DNA from: Sphingobacteriales bacterium 44-15
GTDB taxonomy: Bacteria; Bacteroidota; Bacteroidia; Chitinophagales; Chitinophagaceae
Reading direction: 5' to 3'
Length of the DNA: 64,000 nucleotides
Assembly: GCA_001899685.1 (NCBI GenBank)
Contig: MKWG01000013.1
Location: forward strand, 75,638-139,637
In this document: piece by piece, positions 44,621 through 53,357 of the stretch
Numbering within the stretch: position 1 is the first letter of the stretch
How the letters are laid out: the number at the start of each line of letters is the position of its first letter
Made by a program: the position numbers and the translations under genes
The notes under the pieces: generated by a model
Told to the model about the DNA's origin: nothing
Seen by the model: only the letters and a program-made list of their open reading frames with translations
Databases searched by the model: none

Positions 44621-45199
44621 TCAAATAAAAAAGCTGCTTAAGGTATTTCTCATATAGCGCTTGATTTTTTTCAAAGCCCGGCTCAACTGGTTTTTTACGG
44701 TTTGTACGGATACCCTGAATTGTAAAGCGATCTGTTTATGCGGCACTTCTTCTATTTTGCTCAGCAGCAATATATTTTTCTCCTGCGGAGGCAGCTTTTC
44801 CGCAGCTTCCCTGAAAAGAGCCTCCAGGTCTTTACGCTCTGTTTCTCTTGCTGTATAGTCGTTCCCGGGCAGGGAAGAATGGTCTTCCAATGGTTCTGTA
44901 TAATATTTCTTTTTTGCTCTTATTTTATCTATAGCGATATGATGGGCGATGGTCAGCAGCCAGGATAAAGGTTTTTCTTTCCGGGCTGCTTCCTCCCGTT
45001 GTATCCACAGTGCCAGCATGGTCTCTGCAATAATATCTTTGATAAGTTCATCGTCATCACGGATGTATTTTTTAATATACAGCACAAGCACGGATTTGAA
45101 AGCTTTGTAAATAGCTGCCAGCGCCGCTTCAGCCGATCCGGAATTTGTTCCTAACTGCCTGAAAAGATCGAATCCGTCATATGTAAACATTTCCTCCAT
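44621..45199 (-). CDS. ECF RNA polymerase sigma factor
   Basis: The 192-residue protein has sigma region 2 (about 28-92; FKSVLVLYIKKYIRDDDELI, DIIAETMLALWIQREEA) and region 4 (about 130-188; LPPQEKNILLLSKIEEVPHK, QIALQFRVSVQTVKNQLSRA). It is co-transcribed with the FecR gene directly downstream, the usual Bacteroidota surface-signalling pair. The likely targets are the divergent MauE-like unit and the TlpA-SusC-SusD operon nearby, which is inference. Confidence 0.92.
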   Translation of the reverse strand: MEEMFTYDGFDLFRQLGTNSGSAEAALAAIYKAFKSVLVLYIKKYIRDDDELIKDIIAETMLALWIQREEAARKEKPLSWLLTIAHHIAIDKIRAKKKYYTEPLEDHSSLPGNDYTARETERKDLEALFREAAEKLPPQEKNILLLSKIEEVPHKQIALQFRVSVQTVKNQLSRALKKIKRYMRNTLSSFFI

Positions 45200-45589
45200 A
45201 ACATACTGTTAGCCGGTGATAGCCTGCGAGAAAAAACTCAATTGAAATTCAATTGAGGATACGTTACCCCGAAAAGTCCAAAAAAAGTTGCACTCCGGAT
45301 GGTACGAAACCTGTTTTTTTTCGAGTCTATATACAGGAGGATGATAGAAGAGCAGTAAACCGTAGCAGGTGCTGCCAAAATAGAAAGAATGTTTTAAAAA
45401 ACAAAGTAATTCACTGAAAATGCCAAAATAAAAAATGACGTGGCATTACGGAGGTCTATTGGCTAATAATTGTTTGTCACTACTATCAGTAGCAAATACC
45501 ATTTTATGACTGTTCCTTAAGCAACTGAAAATTTCATAAGGATAAAATTAGAAGGGAATCCAGTCCGGAATCTTTTTATTCATTGATTT
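45200..45589. other. 390-bp divergent control region with a 21-bp palindrome
   Basis: This lies between the divergent sigma and MauE-like genes. At 45237-45257 is CTCAATTGAAATTCAATTGA followed by G, a palindrome with arms CTCAATTGA and TCAATTGAG, a possible operator 38 bases before the sigma start. No coding frame is seen, and no clear Bacteroidota promoter before the MauE-like gene. Confidence 0.5.
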
Positions 45590-46024
45590 ATGAAGAAAAC
45601 TTTGATCATAGAAATTATTTCAGCAATATTGATTTTACTGTTTACCTATACGTCGCTGGGAAAACTTTTAAATCACAAAGGTTTTGCAGTTGCGCTGGAA
45701 TCAATTCCTGCTCTAAAGAATCATACGGAAACCATTGCATGGCTACTACCTGTTTGCGAACTATTAATTGCATTCCTGCTTTTTATCCCGGCGACTCGTA
45801 TATTGGGTTTGTATGCTTCGCTTCTCGCATTGGTAATGCTCACCGGTTACCTGATCTGCATGGTCTCTTTTATGCGTGAACTTCCCTGCAATTGCGGTGG
45901 TGTGATAAACAGGCTTAGCTGGAAACAGCATATAATGTTCAATATGTTTTTTCTGATTATTAATATTTTTGTTTTAAGAGTCAATAAAAGAGTGGTAACC
46001 GAACTTAAAAGAACCCCGCCATAG
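45590..46024 (+). CDS. MauE/DoxX-type redox-associated membrane protein
   Basis: The 144-residue inner-membrane protein has four predicted membrane segments: IIEIISAILILLFTYTSLGK, TIAWLLPVCELLIAFLLFIP, ILGLYASLLALVMLTGYLIC and IMFNMFFLIINIFVLR. Between the third and fourth is MRELPCNCGGVINRLSWKQH, with C100 and C102 in the CNCGG motif that marks MauE-like proteins; these are thought to move electrons or thiols across the membrane for disulfide formation. It is followed after 69 bp by a small exported protein with two cysteines and faces a TlpA-SusC-SusD operon, so a shared thiol pathway is likely. Confidence 0.85.
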   Translation: MKKTLIIEIISAILILLFTYTSLGKLLNHKGFAVALESIPALKNHTETIAWLLPVCELLIAFLLFIPATRILGLYASLLALVMLTGYLICMVSFMRELPCNCGGVINRLSWKQHIMFNMFFLIINIFVLRVNKRVVTELKRTPP

Positions 46025-46093
46025 TTCCCTGCGGGGAACACAATCTTATCCGGTAACAGTGTATCTATTGAGTAAAACTCTTTAAAAATAAAA

Positions 46094-46456
46094 ATGAATC
46101 ATATGAAACATTATCTTCTTGGTATAATAGCAGTCATCGCTGCCATAGGGGCTGTGGCTTTTAAGGCACACAAGGATCAATCGATGGTATATTTTACATT
46201 TAATGGCAGCACAACGAATGCCACGGCAGTTGCTAACGGGGCTAACTGGAAAGAAGCTCCGGAGGATGAAAATTGCAGCTCAAACAATAAGGCATGTCAG
46301 ATAGCAGTAGCAGCATCCAATGTCAGTGCCGGTTCCGGGCGGACGCTGGCAGGTAATACTAATGTGCAAATCAGTGCGATCCCGGGTTCTCCCTCAGGGC
46401 ATTATAAGCCAGCATATGTTAGTGGCAGTGCCATCACTATATTAAATAAGCCATGA
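46094..46456 (+). CDS. Small exported DUF6520-like protein with a cysteine pair
   Basis: The 120-residue product has an N-terminal signal (about 4-24; HYLLGIIAVIAAIGAVAFK). The mature part is rich in small and polar residues and contains exactly two cysteines, C61 and C68, in DENCSSNNKACQIAVAAS, followed by a Gly/Ser-rich end. It resembles the DUF6520 group of Bacteroidota exported proteins. The neighbours are a MauE-like thiol protein upstream and the TlpA-SusC-SusD operon downstream, suggesting the C61-C68 disulfide is a substrate of that machinery. The function is unknown. Confidence 0.65.
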   Translation: MNHMKHYLLGIIAVIAAIGAVAFKAHKDQSMVYFTFNGSTTNATAVANGANWKEAPEDENCSSNNKACQIAVAASNVSAGSGRTLAGNTNVQISAIPGSPSGHYKPAYVSGSAITILNKP

Positions 46457-46479
46457 CAGCTTATTCAATCGTGTTAATT

Positions 46480-46520
46480 GCATTTAGGTTAGGTGTATAC
46501 TAACCTAAATGCATATTTTA
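46480..46520. terminator. Bidirectional terminator
   Basis: A 13-bp perfect stem GCATTTAGGTTAG / CTAACCTAAATGC with a 7-base loop lies between the convergent DUF6520-like and SusD genes, with T-rich sequence (ATATTTTAATT) after it on the plus strand. Confidence 0.85.
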
Positions 46521-47858
46521 ATTCTGCGGCATCCCGGTAATCTTTATAATATCGTCAGGCAGTTGCAAAGCATACCTGTCATCATTAGGGGGCAGGTTAT
46601 AGGAATTGCCTGCCACTTCCCTGTAAAGATGAATATCCCGGCCTTCCTTATTCAGTCGTTTTATATCACTCCACCTGATACCCCGCATCAATAATTCCTT
46701 TCTTCGTTCTAAAAGAATTTTGTTAACCGCGTCCTCTGCATCAGCAGCCGTCACAGGAGAAAACGATCCCGTTTCATACCTGTTTATCAAAAGTGTATTC
46801 AAACTATTCATTGCTTCATTTGCTTTGCCGTTTCGTGCCTCACATTCTGATTTTATCAGTAACATTTCATCTGTAGCCAGTCCTGTGAACAGTGAAGTGG
46901 TGTGTGCTGCATAGCTCCCTTTAAATCTTTGATAACCGTTATTGGGTCTGAAGAAAATTTCTTTTCTTTTATCTGCATCACTGTATTCTTTATAAAGTAT
47001 AGTATCTATCAATGCCCTGTTAGGAGCTTTAAAAGAAAAGCTATTGCTCATAACTGAATAAAAAATAACCTCCTGATTATAAGGGTATGATGCAAAAGGA
47101 ATATTCCCCGAATTTATTTCGCCACTGTTATAATCCAGTATGTCGTTATGCAGTTCCAGGCAGAGCGATACATATTTATATGCGCTGTCGTACTCCCGCA
47201 TTGATAAGAAAGCCCTGGCAAGCATACCATACGCTGCCGTTTTTGAAGGCCTTGTCGGTAATGCCGGCTGATCCGGCAAATAAGCTGCAGATTGCCTCAG
47301 ATCTTCCACCGCTGCCTGGTATCCTTCAAAGGCGCTGGACCTTATGGAGGGAATATTAAGGTCTGTTTGTTCCCGTATGGCTATTCCTAAATCCGCTTTT
47401 GATTGTTCGGGATCATAAGCTTTTGCAAATGTCCAGCACAGGTTAAGGAATGAATATCCCCTGAAGAACAAAGCACTCCCGACAACATTGTTCAATTTAT
47501 CAGTGTTATAATTATCTTTTCGGATCGCTGCCGACCTTTCCAGGCATAAATTGGCATTATATATTACATTATAGGTCCGCGACCAATCATTCTCATAATT
47601 ATACACTATTCTGTTCCACGTGTATACATCCTGTTCGTTTGGTATTGATGCAAACATTTCATCAGTTATAAAATAGTCGTCGGCTGATACTTCTGTCATA
47701 GAGGGTGTTTGAAGGTTCATTACGGAATTATCATCCAGAATGGACTGAAGGTCTTCCAGGGCAGCCGGGGTAAACATTGATTCATCACTTCTTACATCTA
47801 AAAATTTTTTGCACGACAGCATTGAGAGCATACAGAAACATAATAATATTTTTTTCAT
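46518..47858 (-). CDS. SusD/RagB-like outer-membrane lipoprotein
   Basis: The 446-residue lipoprotein (C16 in MLSCKKFLDVRSDESMF) has the RagB/SusD helical fold: LDVRSDE at the mature N-terminus, the ANLCLERSAAIRKD and GSALFFRGYSFLNLCWTFAK TPR segments, and the C-terminal NKILLERRKELLMRGIRWSD IKRLNKEG region. It is the ligand-binding partner of SusC 20 bp upstream. It is smaller than, and in a different subfamily from, the SusD at 14320. It is the last gene of the TlpA-SusC-SusD operon. Confidence 0.93.
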   Translation of the reverse strand: MKKILLCFCMLSMLSCKKFLDVRSDESMFTPAALEDLQSILDDNSVMNLQTPSMTEVSADDYFITDEMFASIPNEQDVYTWNRIVYNYENDWSRTYNVIYNANLCLERSAAIRKDNYNTDKLNNVVGSALFFRGYSFLNLCWTFAKAYDPEQSKADLGIAIREQTDLNIPSIRSSAFEGYQAAVEDLRQSAAYLPDQPALPTRPSKTAAYGMLARAFLSMREYDSAYKYVSLCLELHNDILDYNSGEINSGNIPFASYPYNQEVIFYSVMSNSFSFKAPNRALIDTILYKEYSDADKRKEIFFRPNNGYQRFKGSYAAHTTSLFTGLATDEMLLIKSECEARNGKANEAMNSLNTLLINRYETGSFSPVTAADAEDAVNKILLERRKELLMRGIRWSDIKRLNKEGRDIHLYREVAGNSYNLPPNDDRYALQLPDDIIKITGMPQN

Positions 47859-47877
47859 AAACTAATATAGTTGGTGG

Positions 47878-50800
47878 TCAAAAATTATATTTAATGCCAA
47901 GCGTATACACTTTCTGTGGTGGAATTGAACCGGGATAGTCAGGGTCGATCCGCGCCTTGTTAGCCATCCAGATTATACCAAGATTTGCCAGGTTGAGGTA
48001 CACACTACACTGGTGGCGCAATTGTTTTTGGGAGGGCTGAAAGTGATAATCCAGGTTGATGTACCTGAGCCTGATATGACTTGCACTCATAATATTTATT
48101 TCCGCGTTTGAGTAGAAGGCATCCCGCTCGGGTAATTCGGGGTAGTCATAGATAAACGAAGGCACATTGGTCTTAACCTCATCTCCCGGCGATTGCCATC
48201 TCCTGGCAAATTCTGCATCACCTGTACCGTAGTTGATGAGTTGGTAATAATTGAGAGTGGGTTTTCTGAAAAAGTAGCCAAGTTTATAGGAAATATTAAA
48301 AGAAAGCTGGAAGTTTTTAAACCCCATAGTATTGATCAGCGAACCAAAAAAAACAGGCGTTGCAGGTCCAATATATTTTATATTTCCTTCCACACCTTTT
48401 GACGATGCTTCATCTATAATGGCATAATAATCTGTGCTCTTTTGTCCATCAACATAGCCCTGTGGATTACCATCACCATCCAGCCCTCCCCAGTGGTAAG
48501 CAGCAATCGCATATAACGGTTTTCCTACTACGGGGGTGATACCACTGCCACCGCCGAAAAATGAGCTTACCATTTGCGCACCATCGCCATAGTATTTGGT
48601 GGTTTTATTGGTATTGTAATTAAAAATAAAATCAGTGTACCACCTGAAGGACCTGTCGATATTTTTAGTTCTTAATTGCAGGTCAATACCCCGCCCTTTC
48701 ATAGCAGCAACATTTTTCACGATCATCGGGTTGCCCATTCCTCCCCATGTTGTATAATCGTATGGCGTAGGACCGTACAAGTCCGTTCCATTTTTGAAAT
48801 AAAGATCAAGCGAGCCGCTCACAATATTGTTTTTAAAGTTAAAATCCGTACCTATGTTCATCTGAGATACCTGTTCCCAACGTAAAGACGGGTTGTTGAT
48901 GGCTGTAATAACTCCATAAGGCACATTGGTAAGCGGGTTGTTGTCGATTTGTGCCACGGGCAATGCTGTTTTACGCGGATCAAGGTTGCCGCTTTTGCCT
49001 ATTGTCATTCTTAGCCTCAACATTGGGAGCAGTTCGCTATTGTAAAAGCCCTCTTTGGAAATATGCCAGGAAATGCCTGTTGTCCACAATGGTTTCCATT
49101 TGTTATTAGTAGTTGCACCAAAAATATTGGCGCCATCCTGCCGGAAGCTCCCGGTAAGTGTATATTTCCCTTTATAGGTATACGCCAGATTACCATAAAA
49201 CGAGAGATACCGTTGTGTACGCTTAAAAAAGGATGGTGCACCATAAATATTGGAATAGCCACCTGTGACATAAGTGGGATAAAAGTTGCGGAAGTCTACA
49301 CTGGATGAAGTCAGCGGATTGTCCCTGTATCCGTATGTTGTAAACGAATAGCCTTCCATATATATGTCTCTTGCTTCCGTTCCCACTATAGCGCTGATAT
49401 TGTGCCGGCCGTATTCCCTGTTAATATTGAATTGTCCTCTTATGTTTTGCGAGCCGGTTACAGATGTATTGTTGTATATAATGCTCCCGGGAGGAATAAT
49501 GTAATTGATAGCATCATTATCCCGATCAATCTGGGTAAATAAATTAATGAGGTTGCGTGCATTAAAACTTTCCGGAGCCGATTCCCTGCGGGAATCCGTA
49601 TTTTGTTTTTGATATTGATATTTCAGGTCAAAATCAATGCCTTTTGCAAGTGTAGCCGTAACGCCAATATTACCGATAAGCTCTTCTGTGTTTATTTTAG
49701 TAGCATCATACAAATAATCGTTCATAGGATAGTATTTCCAGTCATACAATTTACCGGCGCCTGCAGTATCTGTATAGAAATTACTGTATTGGACCGGTAC
49801 CGACGCATATTCTCCACTTTGATTTACCAGTTCCAGGTATGGCACGTCCCTGCCTGATACTATAATAGAATTGTAGGCAGGCTTGCCTGATACAGATCTG
49901 CTGTTCGTATAATAAAAGCCTGCATCTATTTTAATATTCTTTACCGGCTGGTAGGTTGTGCTGCTTTTCAGGTTCAGCTTGTTGAATGTAGCGCTCAAAT
50001 TATCCATAGTATTATCCAGGCTTGCTGAAACATACCAGGCCATGTTGTTGGTACCCCCTCTCAGATTCAGGGCGTATTGCCTGGTAATACCTTTTTTATA
50101 CATGTACTTTCTGTACTGATCCCTGGTGTCTATCCCTTTCAGGTAATCAATTTGTTGTCTTGCTTCTTCTTCTGACAACAAACCATTATCTTTTTTTACC
50201 ATTACTTCAACAAGCGGTGTAAGTGCAGGATGCTGAAAGTCATTAATGGCATTATCATAATATCCTTTCGTATACAGGAATTGTTCAACATCTATATAAT
50301 CTGCTGAAGAAATTTTAGGAAACGCCTTCAGGTCAGGTTTTTCTGTAACCAATACATCTGCGTTGAACTCTACCTGCATTGGTTGATTATTTTTCCCTTT
50401 TTTAGAAGTGAGCACAATTACACCGTTGCCTCCTTTTACTCCATAGATGGCAGTAGCGGCGGCATCCTTCAGCACTGTTACATTTTCAATATCATTAGGA
50501 TTAATATTGTCGATAGAACCTTCATAAATAAAATTATCGAGAACAATTACGGGATCAAGAGGGCCATTAATAGTGCTAAGCCCGCGTATGGATAACCCCA
50601 GTTTGCGGTTGTTGTCTGTTTTATTGGTGACAAAATCCACGCCGGCGATCACACCATCCAGCCTTTTCAGGATATTGGTCCCTGTTTGCTGATTAAGTGT
50701 TGCATTATTTATTATACCGAATGCACCGGTAAGGCTTACCTGCTTCTGACTGTTATATCCTGTTTGTATAATTACGTCCGGCAATTGGTCGGCGCTGCGT

Positions 50801-51093
50801 TCAAGGGCTATGGACAGGTCGCTTACTGCTGCGTGCAGCGGAATTTTCTGGCTGCTATAGCCGATATGTGAGATCAATAATGTATCAGGCAACAGAATAT
50901 TACTGACAATAAATCTTCCCATATTGTCAATAATAGCAACTTTCCCCGAAGCAGTGGTAATCGTAGCCTGGGGCAATGGTATTTTGTTTTCTTTTGAGGT
51001 GATGGTGCCGGTTATTGTTACCCGGTCTGCCTGGGCATAGCTTCGACAGGTAAGCAGAAGACTAAAAACTAATACAGTTGTTTTGATATTCAT
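47878..51093 (-). CDS. SusC/RagA-family TonB-linked transporter
   Basis: The 1071-residue protein has a signal peptide (1-20), a CarboxypepD_reg-like domain (about 23-95; GTITSKENKIPLPQATITT), a plug (about 100-215; VIIQTGYNSQKQVSLTGAF, LGLSIRGLSTINGPLDPVIV, NDIENVTVLKDAAATAIYG) and a barrel ending KVYTLGIKYNF. There is no STN domain. It imports a ligand through the outer membrane with its SusD. It starts two bases after the TlpA gene's stop, so the three genes are one operon. The association with a TlpA gene suggests a thiol-linked substrate. Confidence 0.95.
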   Translation of the reverse strand: MNIKTTVLVFSLLLTCRSYAQADRVTITGTITSKENKIPLPQATITTASGKVAIIDNMGRFIVSNILLPDTLLISHIGYSSQKIPLHAAVSDLSIALERSADQLPDVIIQTGYNSQKQVSLTGAFGIINNATLNQQTGTNILKRLDGVIAGVDFVTNKTDNNRKLGLSIRGLSTINGPLDPVIVLDNFIYEGSIDNINPNDIENVTVLKDAAATAIYGVKGGNGVIVLTSKKGKNNQPMQVEFNADVLVTEKPDLKAFPKISSADYIDVEQFLYTKGYYDNAINDFQHPALTPLVEVMVKKDNGLLSEEEARQQIDYLKGIDTRDQYRKYMYKKGITRQYALNLRGGTNNMAWYVSASLDNTMDNLSATFNKLNLKSSTTYQPVKNIKIDAGFYYTNSRSVSGKPAYNSIIVSGRDVPYLELVNQSGEYASVPVQYSNFYTDTAGAGKLYDWKYYPMNDYLYDATKINTEELIGNIGVTATLAKGIDFDLKYQYQKQNTDSRRESAPESFNARNLINLFTQIDRDNDAINYIIPPGSIIYNNTSVTGSQNIRGQFNINREYGRHNISAIVGTEARDIYMEGYSFTTYGYRDNPLTSSSVDFRNFYPTYVTGGYSNIYGAPSFFKRTQRYLSFYGNLAYTYKGKYTLTGSFRQDGANIFGATTNNKWKPLWTTGISWHISKEGFYNSELLPMLRLRMTIGKSGNLDPRKTALPVAQIDNNPLTNVPYGVITAINNPSLRWEQVSQMNIGTDFNFKNNIVSGSLDLYFKNGTDLYGPTPYDYTTWGGMGNPMIVKNVAAMKGRGIDLQLRTKNIDRSFRWYTDFIFNYNTNKTTKYYGDGAQMVSSFFGGGSGITPVVGKPLYAIAAYHWGGLDGDGNPQGYVDGQKSTDYYAIIDEASSKGVEGNIKYIGPATPVFFGSLINTMGFKNFQLSFNISYKLGYFFRKPTLNYYQLINYGTGDAEFARRWQSPGDEVKTNVPSFIYDYPELPERDAFYSNAEINIMSASHIRLRYINLDYHFQPSQKQLRHQCSVYLNLANLGIIWMANKARIDPDYPGSIPPQKVYTLGIKYNF

Positions 51094-51095
51094 TT

Positions 51096-52343
51096 TTACG
51101 GTTTGTAGTTATGAACAATATTTTCTCCCCTGCTGAAAACGAAAACATCCAGTGTTTCCCTGCGCTCAACAACCTGTAATCCTTTCCCAAAAAGAAAGCG
51201 TTCAATTTCCTGCAGACTCATATCGTAAAAATCTGCAGGTAGCCTGATGAAGATCCCTTCAAGCGTTTTGTCCATGGTGAAAGGCAATTCCGAAAGATCG
51301 TTGAGCCGGCGAAGGACGACATTGAAAGATGTTCCATCAGGCGGGGACTGATATTCTTTGTTTCCTGCAGCCATGATGTGCTTTACCGGTATAAGACGGC
51401 TTTGCTGCTGTACGGTAATACCGAAATAATCTTCCAGGTCAATGCGCATCCGCCGTTTTGCGGATGGCAGGCCATTTACACCCATTACCTCGTAGCAATA
51501 CGCTTTATTGTACTTATCTGTTTCTGCATCAGTTATAGTGAAAAGATCCTGGACATTACTATCAAATACCAGACGGTTCACCGGAACCTCTGCAAGATCA
51601 AAAGCTTCTGTGAAAAGCGTTAATGCAGGATAATTTATGATGCAATAGCGGAGCTTTCCGGGTGCATAGTCCTGCAGTACCATCCAATATCCGGCTCCTT
51701 CTATGTAAGGAGTGATAGTTGATCTTCTGCCAATCAAGCTATCAGGGTTCAGCGTTCCGGCTGTAAACAGCGGCTTCCAGGGATTAAAATCCAGGTTGTC
51801 ATTTTTGAGATGAAAGGATATATCGCCCTTTAAGGCTTTGCGGATGTTGGCTGCCGTTACTTCATCTTTTGAGGTGGTAGCGATGATCCTGCCTTCCTGG
51901 TTTATCCATACATAATGCGGTACAAAGCGAAATGGAAAATATTTCTGGAAAACAGCCTGCTGAATAGCTACCGGAACGTTTTGGGGCATGCTGATACGGG
52001 GATGCAATTTTTCAAAAGCTTTTTTTACCCGGACAGTATCATCTCTTACAAAAGGATTGATCAATAACGTTTGCAAGCTGCCGGCAAACTCTTTTTGCAA
52101 AGTCTCTATTTTGGGAAATACTTCCAGGCATGCACTGCACCATGTAGCCCAGAAGTCCAGTATCACCAGCTTGCCTTTCAGATCGGATAACCGGATCTCA
52201 GAAACGGGGGAGTTAAGCACATTGGTAAGCACCAGGCCGGCGGGAAGGGTATCCCCGATGCTGAGAGGCTTTATATTATTATTGGTTTGGGCATGGGCTA
52301 TGGAAAGGCATAGCAAAGCCAATAAGCAAAAGATCCATTTCAT
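51096..52343 (-). CDS. TlpA-family thiol-disulfide protein with extra C-terminal domain
   Basis: The 415-residue exported protein has a signal peptide (1-18), a TlpA/AhpC-like redox domain (about 24-165) with the WCSAC active site (C69, C72; ILDFWATWCSACLEVFPK) and a 250-residue C-terminal part with no cysteine pair motif. That part contains LPADFYDMSLQEIERFLFGK and resembles the DUF3738-like end of other Bacteroidota fusions. It is expected in the periplasm, exchanging disulfides. It is the first gene of the TlpA-SusC-SusD operon. Its partner may be the MauE-like protein. Confidence 0.85.
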   Translation of the reverse strand: MKWIFCLLALLCLSIAHAQTNNNIKPLSIGDTLPAGLVLTNVLNSPVSEIRLSDLKGKLVILDFWATWCSACLEVFPKIETLQKEFAGSLQTLLINPFVRDDTVRVKKAFEKLHPRISMPQNVPVAIQQAVFQKYFPFRFVPHYVWINQEGRIIATTSKDEVTAANIRKALKGDISFHLKNDNLDFNPWKPLFTAGTLNPDSLIGRRSTITPYIEGAGYWMVLQDYAPGKLRYCIINYPALTLFTEAFDLAEVPVNRLVFDSNVQDLFTITDAETDKYNKAYCYEVMGVNGLPSAKRRMRIDLEDYFGITVQQQSRLIPVKHIMAAGNKEYQSPPDGTSFNVVLRRLNDLSELPFTMDKTLEGIFIRLPADFYDMSLQEIERFLFGKGLQVVERRETLDVFVFSRGENIVHNYKP

Positions 52344-53003
52344 TTTGCAGTGGATTGAGCGTACATAAAACAGCCGCTGTTAATCCGCAGGCGGGATATA
52401 CAGCAGACCAACTATTATATGGAGAAGAGTGGCAAAGGGCAGGAGCCGGTGGAAAGTATAATAAAACATGAGAAAAACTGCATAAAAACCAAGCCACCGC
52501 TCCCTATCCCCTTGCCTGGTGATTACACCGGGTTTTTCGGCTTGCAGGCGAAGAGAATACGAGAGGAGTGGAAAAAAGGTAATAAATGAGCATACCCGTG
52601 CTGAATGCCATGGCGGGCATTAAAGACACGTGCAGTTTTGGTAACACAGTTTTCCATCCTTGTGAGTGTTGGATGAGCCAGGCTGGTTCCCTGAATTCTT
52701 AATAAGCCGGAAATGGGATATTCCACCAAATTAAGAAGCGTGGGACTCAACTTACCGCTTTGAGGCCCTCGGAGAGCCAACCACAAATAAGCAAGTACCC
52801 ACGCCTAGGACGTGGGCATTACACTTATCATCCCGTGGTTGTTTGAAATTTCCGAGGTTTCAAAGCGAGACTCAAAGCGAATGCTTCAGTAATATTTTAT
52901 GAAGACTTCGCAAAAACAATTTTCATTAAGCAATGATAATAAAAATAATTCATATTACGGTATACCGTAATGAAAAAATATTTTTTTTCTTGTTGCTTAC
53001 AAC
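52344..53003. other. 660-bp gap with a GC-rich hairpin; possible mobile-element remnant
   Basis: CCCACG pairs with CGTGGG (52798-52803 with 52811-52816) around CCTAGGA, followed by CATTACACTTATC; this resembles the end hairpins of IS200/IS605 elements, but no tnpA or tnpB frame is recognisable. Otherwise there is only an unconvincing 87-codon frame on the minus strand (52523-52786). The 3' part is AT-rich and ends in the XRE operator. Confidence 0.4.
52954..52971 (+). promoter_or_regulatory. Perfect 18-bp palindrome before the XRE regulator gene
   Basis: ATTACGGTATACCGTAAT is its own reverse complement and lies 32 bases before the ATG of the helix-turn-helix gene. It is a likely autoregulatory operator. 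Confidence 0.7.
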
Positions 53004-53357
53004 ATGGGAAAAAATGACGGGAATGATTTTGCCAAATTTAAAGTAGCATACGCGCTGAATAAACTTCTGCAAAAAAATAAGAAGATTTATGAGCGTAACA
53101 GGAAGCAGGGAATTGAAGACCTGCTTTTAGATCACAGCTTTGACAGGATAGCTTCGAGGACCGGACTGCGAATAGCAACCATTTCTGAAGTTTTTAATGG
53201 AAAAGCGGACCCGAAATTTTCTACGATCAGTTTAATACTCCAATCTCTCAGGGTTAATTATTCCGGATTTGGCAGGCTATTGGATAATGTGACTGATGCC
53301 GAAGCCAAAGCATATATGGATGCTAAATTACCTTCAAAGAAAATAAGGACCAGGTAA
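53004..53357 (+). CDS. XRE-family helix-turn-helix regulator
   Basis: The 117-residue protein has the helix-turn-helix of the Cro/C1 family in its centre: LDHSFDRIASRTGLRIATIS and EVFNGKADPKFSTISLILQS (about 48-88), with the RIA..TGL..ATISEVFNGK pattern of repressor-type recognition helices. The N-terminus is helical and basic. It is likely to bind the perfect palindrome just upstream and repress itself. No toxin or phage partner follows within 480 bp. Confidence 0.8.
   Translation: MGKNDGNDFAKFKVAYALNKLLQKNKKIYERNRKQGIEDLLLDHSFDRIASRTGLRIATISEVFNGKADPKFSTISLILQSLRVNYSGFGRLLDNVTDAEAKAYMDAKLPSKKIRTR

Noticed and set aside
46518-52343. The TlpA-SusC-SusD locus as an ordinary polysaccharide utilisation locus
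   Set aside because: There is no glycoside hydrolase, lyase or sulfatase gene in it; the GH5-like gene at 53842 is separate and not co-transcribed.
52523-52786. An 87-codon minus-strand frame between the TlpA gene and the XRE gene
   Set aside because: The composition is not protein-like, there is no homology I recognise, and it ends in a hairpin-rich region.
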